From Lachnospiraceae bacterium (GTDB taxonomy: Bacteria; Bacillota_A; Clostridia; Lachnospirales; Lachnospiraceae): a stretch of 14,230 bases of DNA. How positions within the stretch are numbered: the first letter of the stretch is position 1; every line of letters begins with the position of its first letter. The notes below the pieces were generated by a model. The model saw only the letters and a list, made by a program, of their open reading frames with translations, ran no database searches and had not been told where the DNA came from. The stretch is from NCBI GenBank assembly GCA_009774655.1, contig VSOD01000064.1:1-14230 (forward strand). Direction: 5' to 3'. The position numbers and the translations under genes were made by a program. This document shows positions 13,990 to 14,230 of the stretch, in pieces.

Positions 13990-14230
13990 TGTCAAAGAGT
14001 ATCAGTCTCGTTGTCTGTTTCTTTTTCTTCCATTTTCTTATTGTTGCTATTGGATACACAGCCGCTGCAACCAACGCTAAATATACCCCATTCAGCAACA
14101 GGTGTCTTACAATATACGGGCTGCCAGATATATCATATTGTTCTCTGCCCAAAAGAGCAAATATCACATTTTTGCTTATAATATCCGCCAGTTGGTTCGT
14201 GACAAGATAATCGTTCATATTGATGAGGAA
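13865..14230 (-). CDS. C-terminal part of a membrane-anchored beta-lactamase-family serine hydrolase, truncated end
   Basis: This frame is open through the right edge, so the gene begins outside the window. Reading in, it gives FLINMNDYLVTN, which fits the last strand of class C beta-lactamase/penicillin-binding-like serine hydrolases. A linker, a membrane segment (VYLALVAAAVYPIATI), a basic loop (RKWKKKK) and a second hydrophobic stretch (GILPLLLFCLPYMVG) follow, as in membrane-anchored members of the family. The frame then continues into sequence antisense to the response regulator and stops at 13865. Those last 20-25 residues are probably not native. The loss of further membrane helices suggests a broken gene end. 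The catalytic Ser and Lys would be outside the window, so the family call is moderate. Confidence 0.6.
   Translation of the reverse strand, partial: FLINMNDYLVTNQLADIISKNVIFALLGREQYDISGSPYIVRHLLLNGVYLALVAAAVYPIATIRKWKKKKQTTRLILFDITRHGILPLLLFCLPYMVGIGNPSPIRFQYIPFPYIAGTFS

Overview
The window looks like chromosomal DNA of a Clostridia-type Firmicute, most likely a Lachnospiraceae-like gut bacterium. This rests on strong GGAGG ribosome binding sites, moderately GC-rich coding sequence with AT-rich promoters, a DUF1292 protein, a non-T-box trpS, DUF5662 and DUF4037 proteins, and a candidate sporulation sigma-K promoter. No rRNA, tRNA, CRISPR array, insertion sequence or phage gene is visible. Coding density is high, and the longest gap without a gene is about 270 bases.

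Region by region: bases 1-61 hold the probable tail of an upstream gene. gltX (glutamyl-tRNA synthetase) follows, overlapped by a short UvrD/PcrA-type helicase gene. A small DUF1292 gene on the minus strand converges on the helicase and overlaps it by a few bases. After a divergent promoter region comes a GH13 (GlgX/isoamylase-like) protein that appears to have lost its catalytic residues and its domain B. It is translationally coupled (ATGA) to a DUF5662 protein. A small Cys/Arg-rich hexapeptide-repeat protein then sits behind a sequence fitting a sigma-K promoter. trpS follows with its own promoter and ends at a 21-bp bidirectional terminator that it shares with a convergent histidine phosphatase gene.

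From 9114 onward lies a rightward cluster. It starts with a pair of membrane-anchored SPFH/Band 7 proteins (hflK/hflC-like), followed by a TPR protein, a DUF4037 protein with a nucleotidyltransferase-like motif (ATGA-coupled to the TPR gene) and an OmpR-family response regulator. At about 13930-13940 the response regulator runs directly into the C-terminal part of a membrane-anchored serine hydrolase gene on the opposite strand. That gene enters from beyond the right edge. The two reading frames overlap antisense by about 125 bases and no sensor kinase gene follows, which looks like a rearrangement junction.

The most interesting points are the GH13 pseudoenzyme, the junction at the right end, and the small Cys-rich repeat protein with its putative mother-cell promoter. 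Most of the rest is ordinary housekeeping content.
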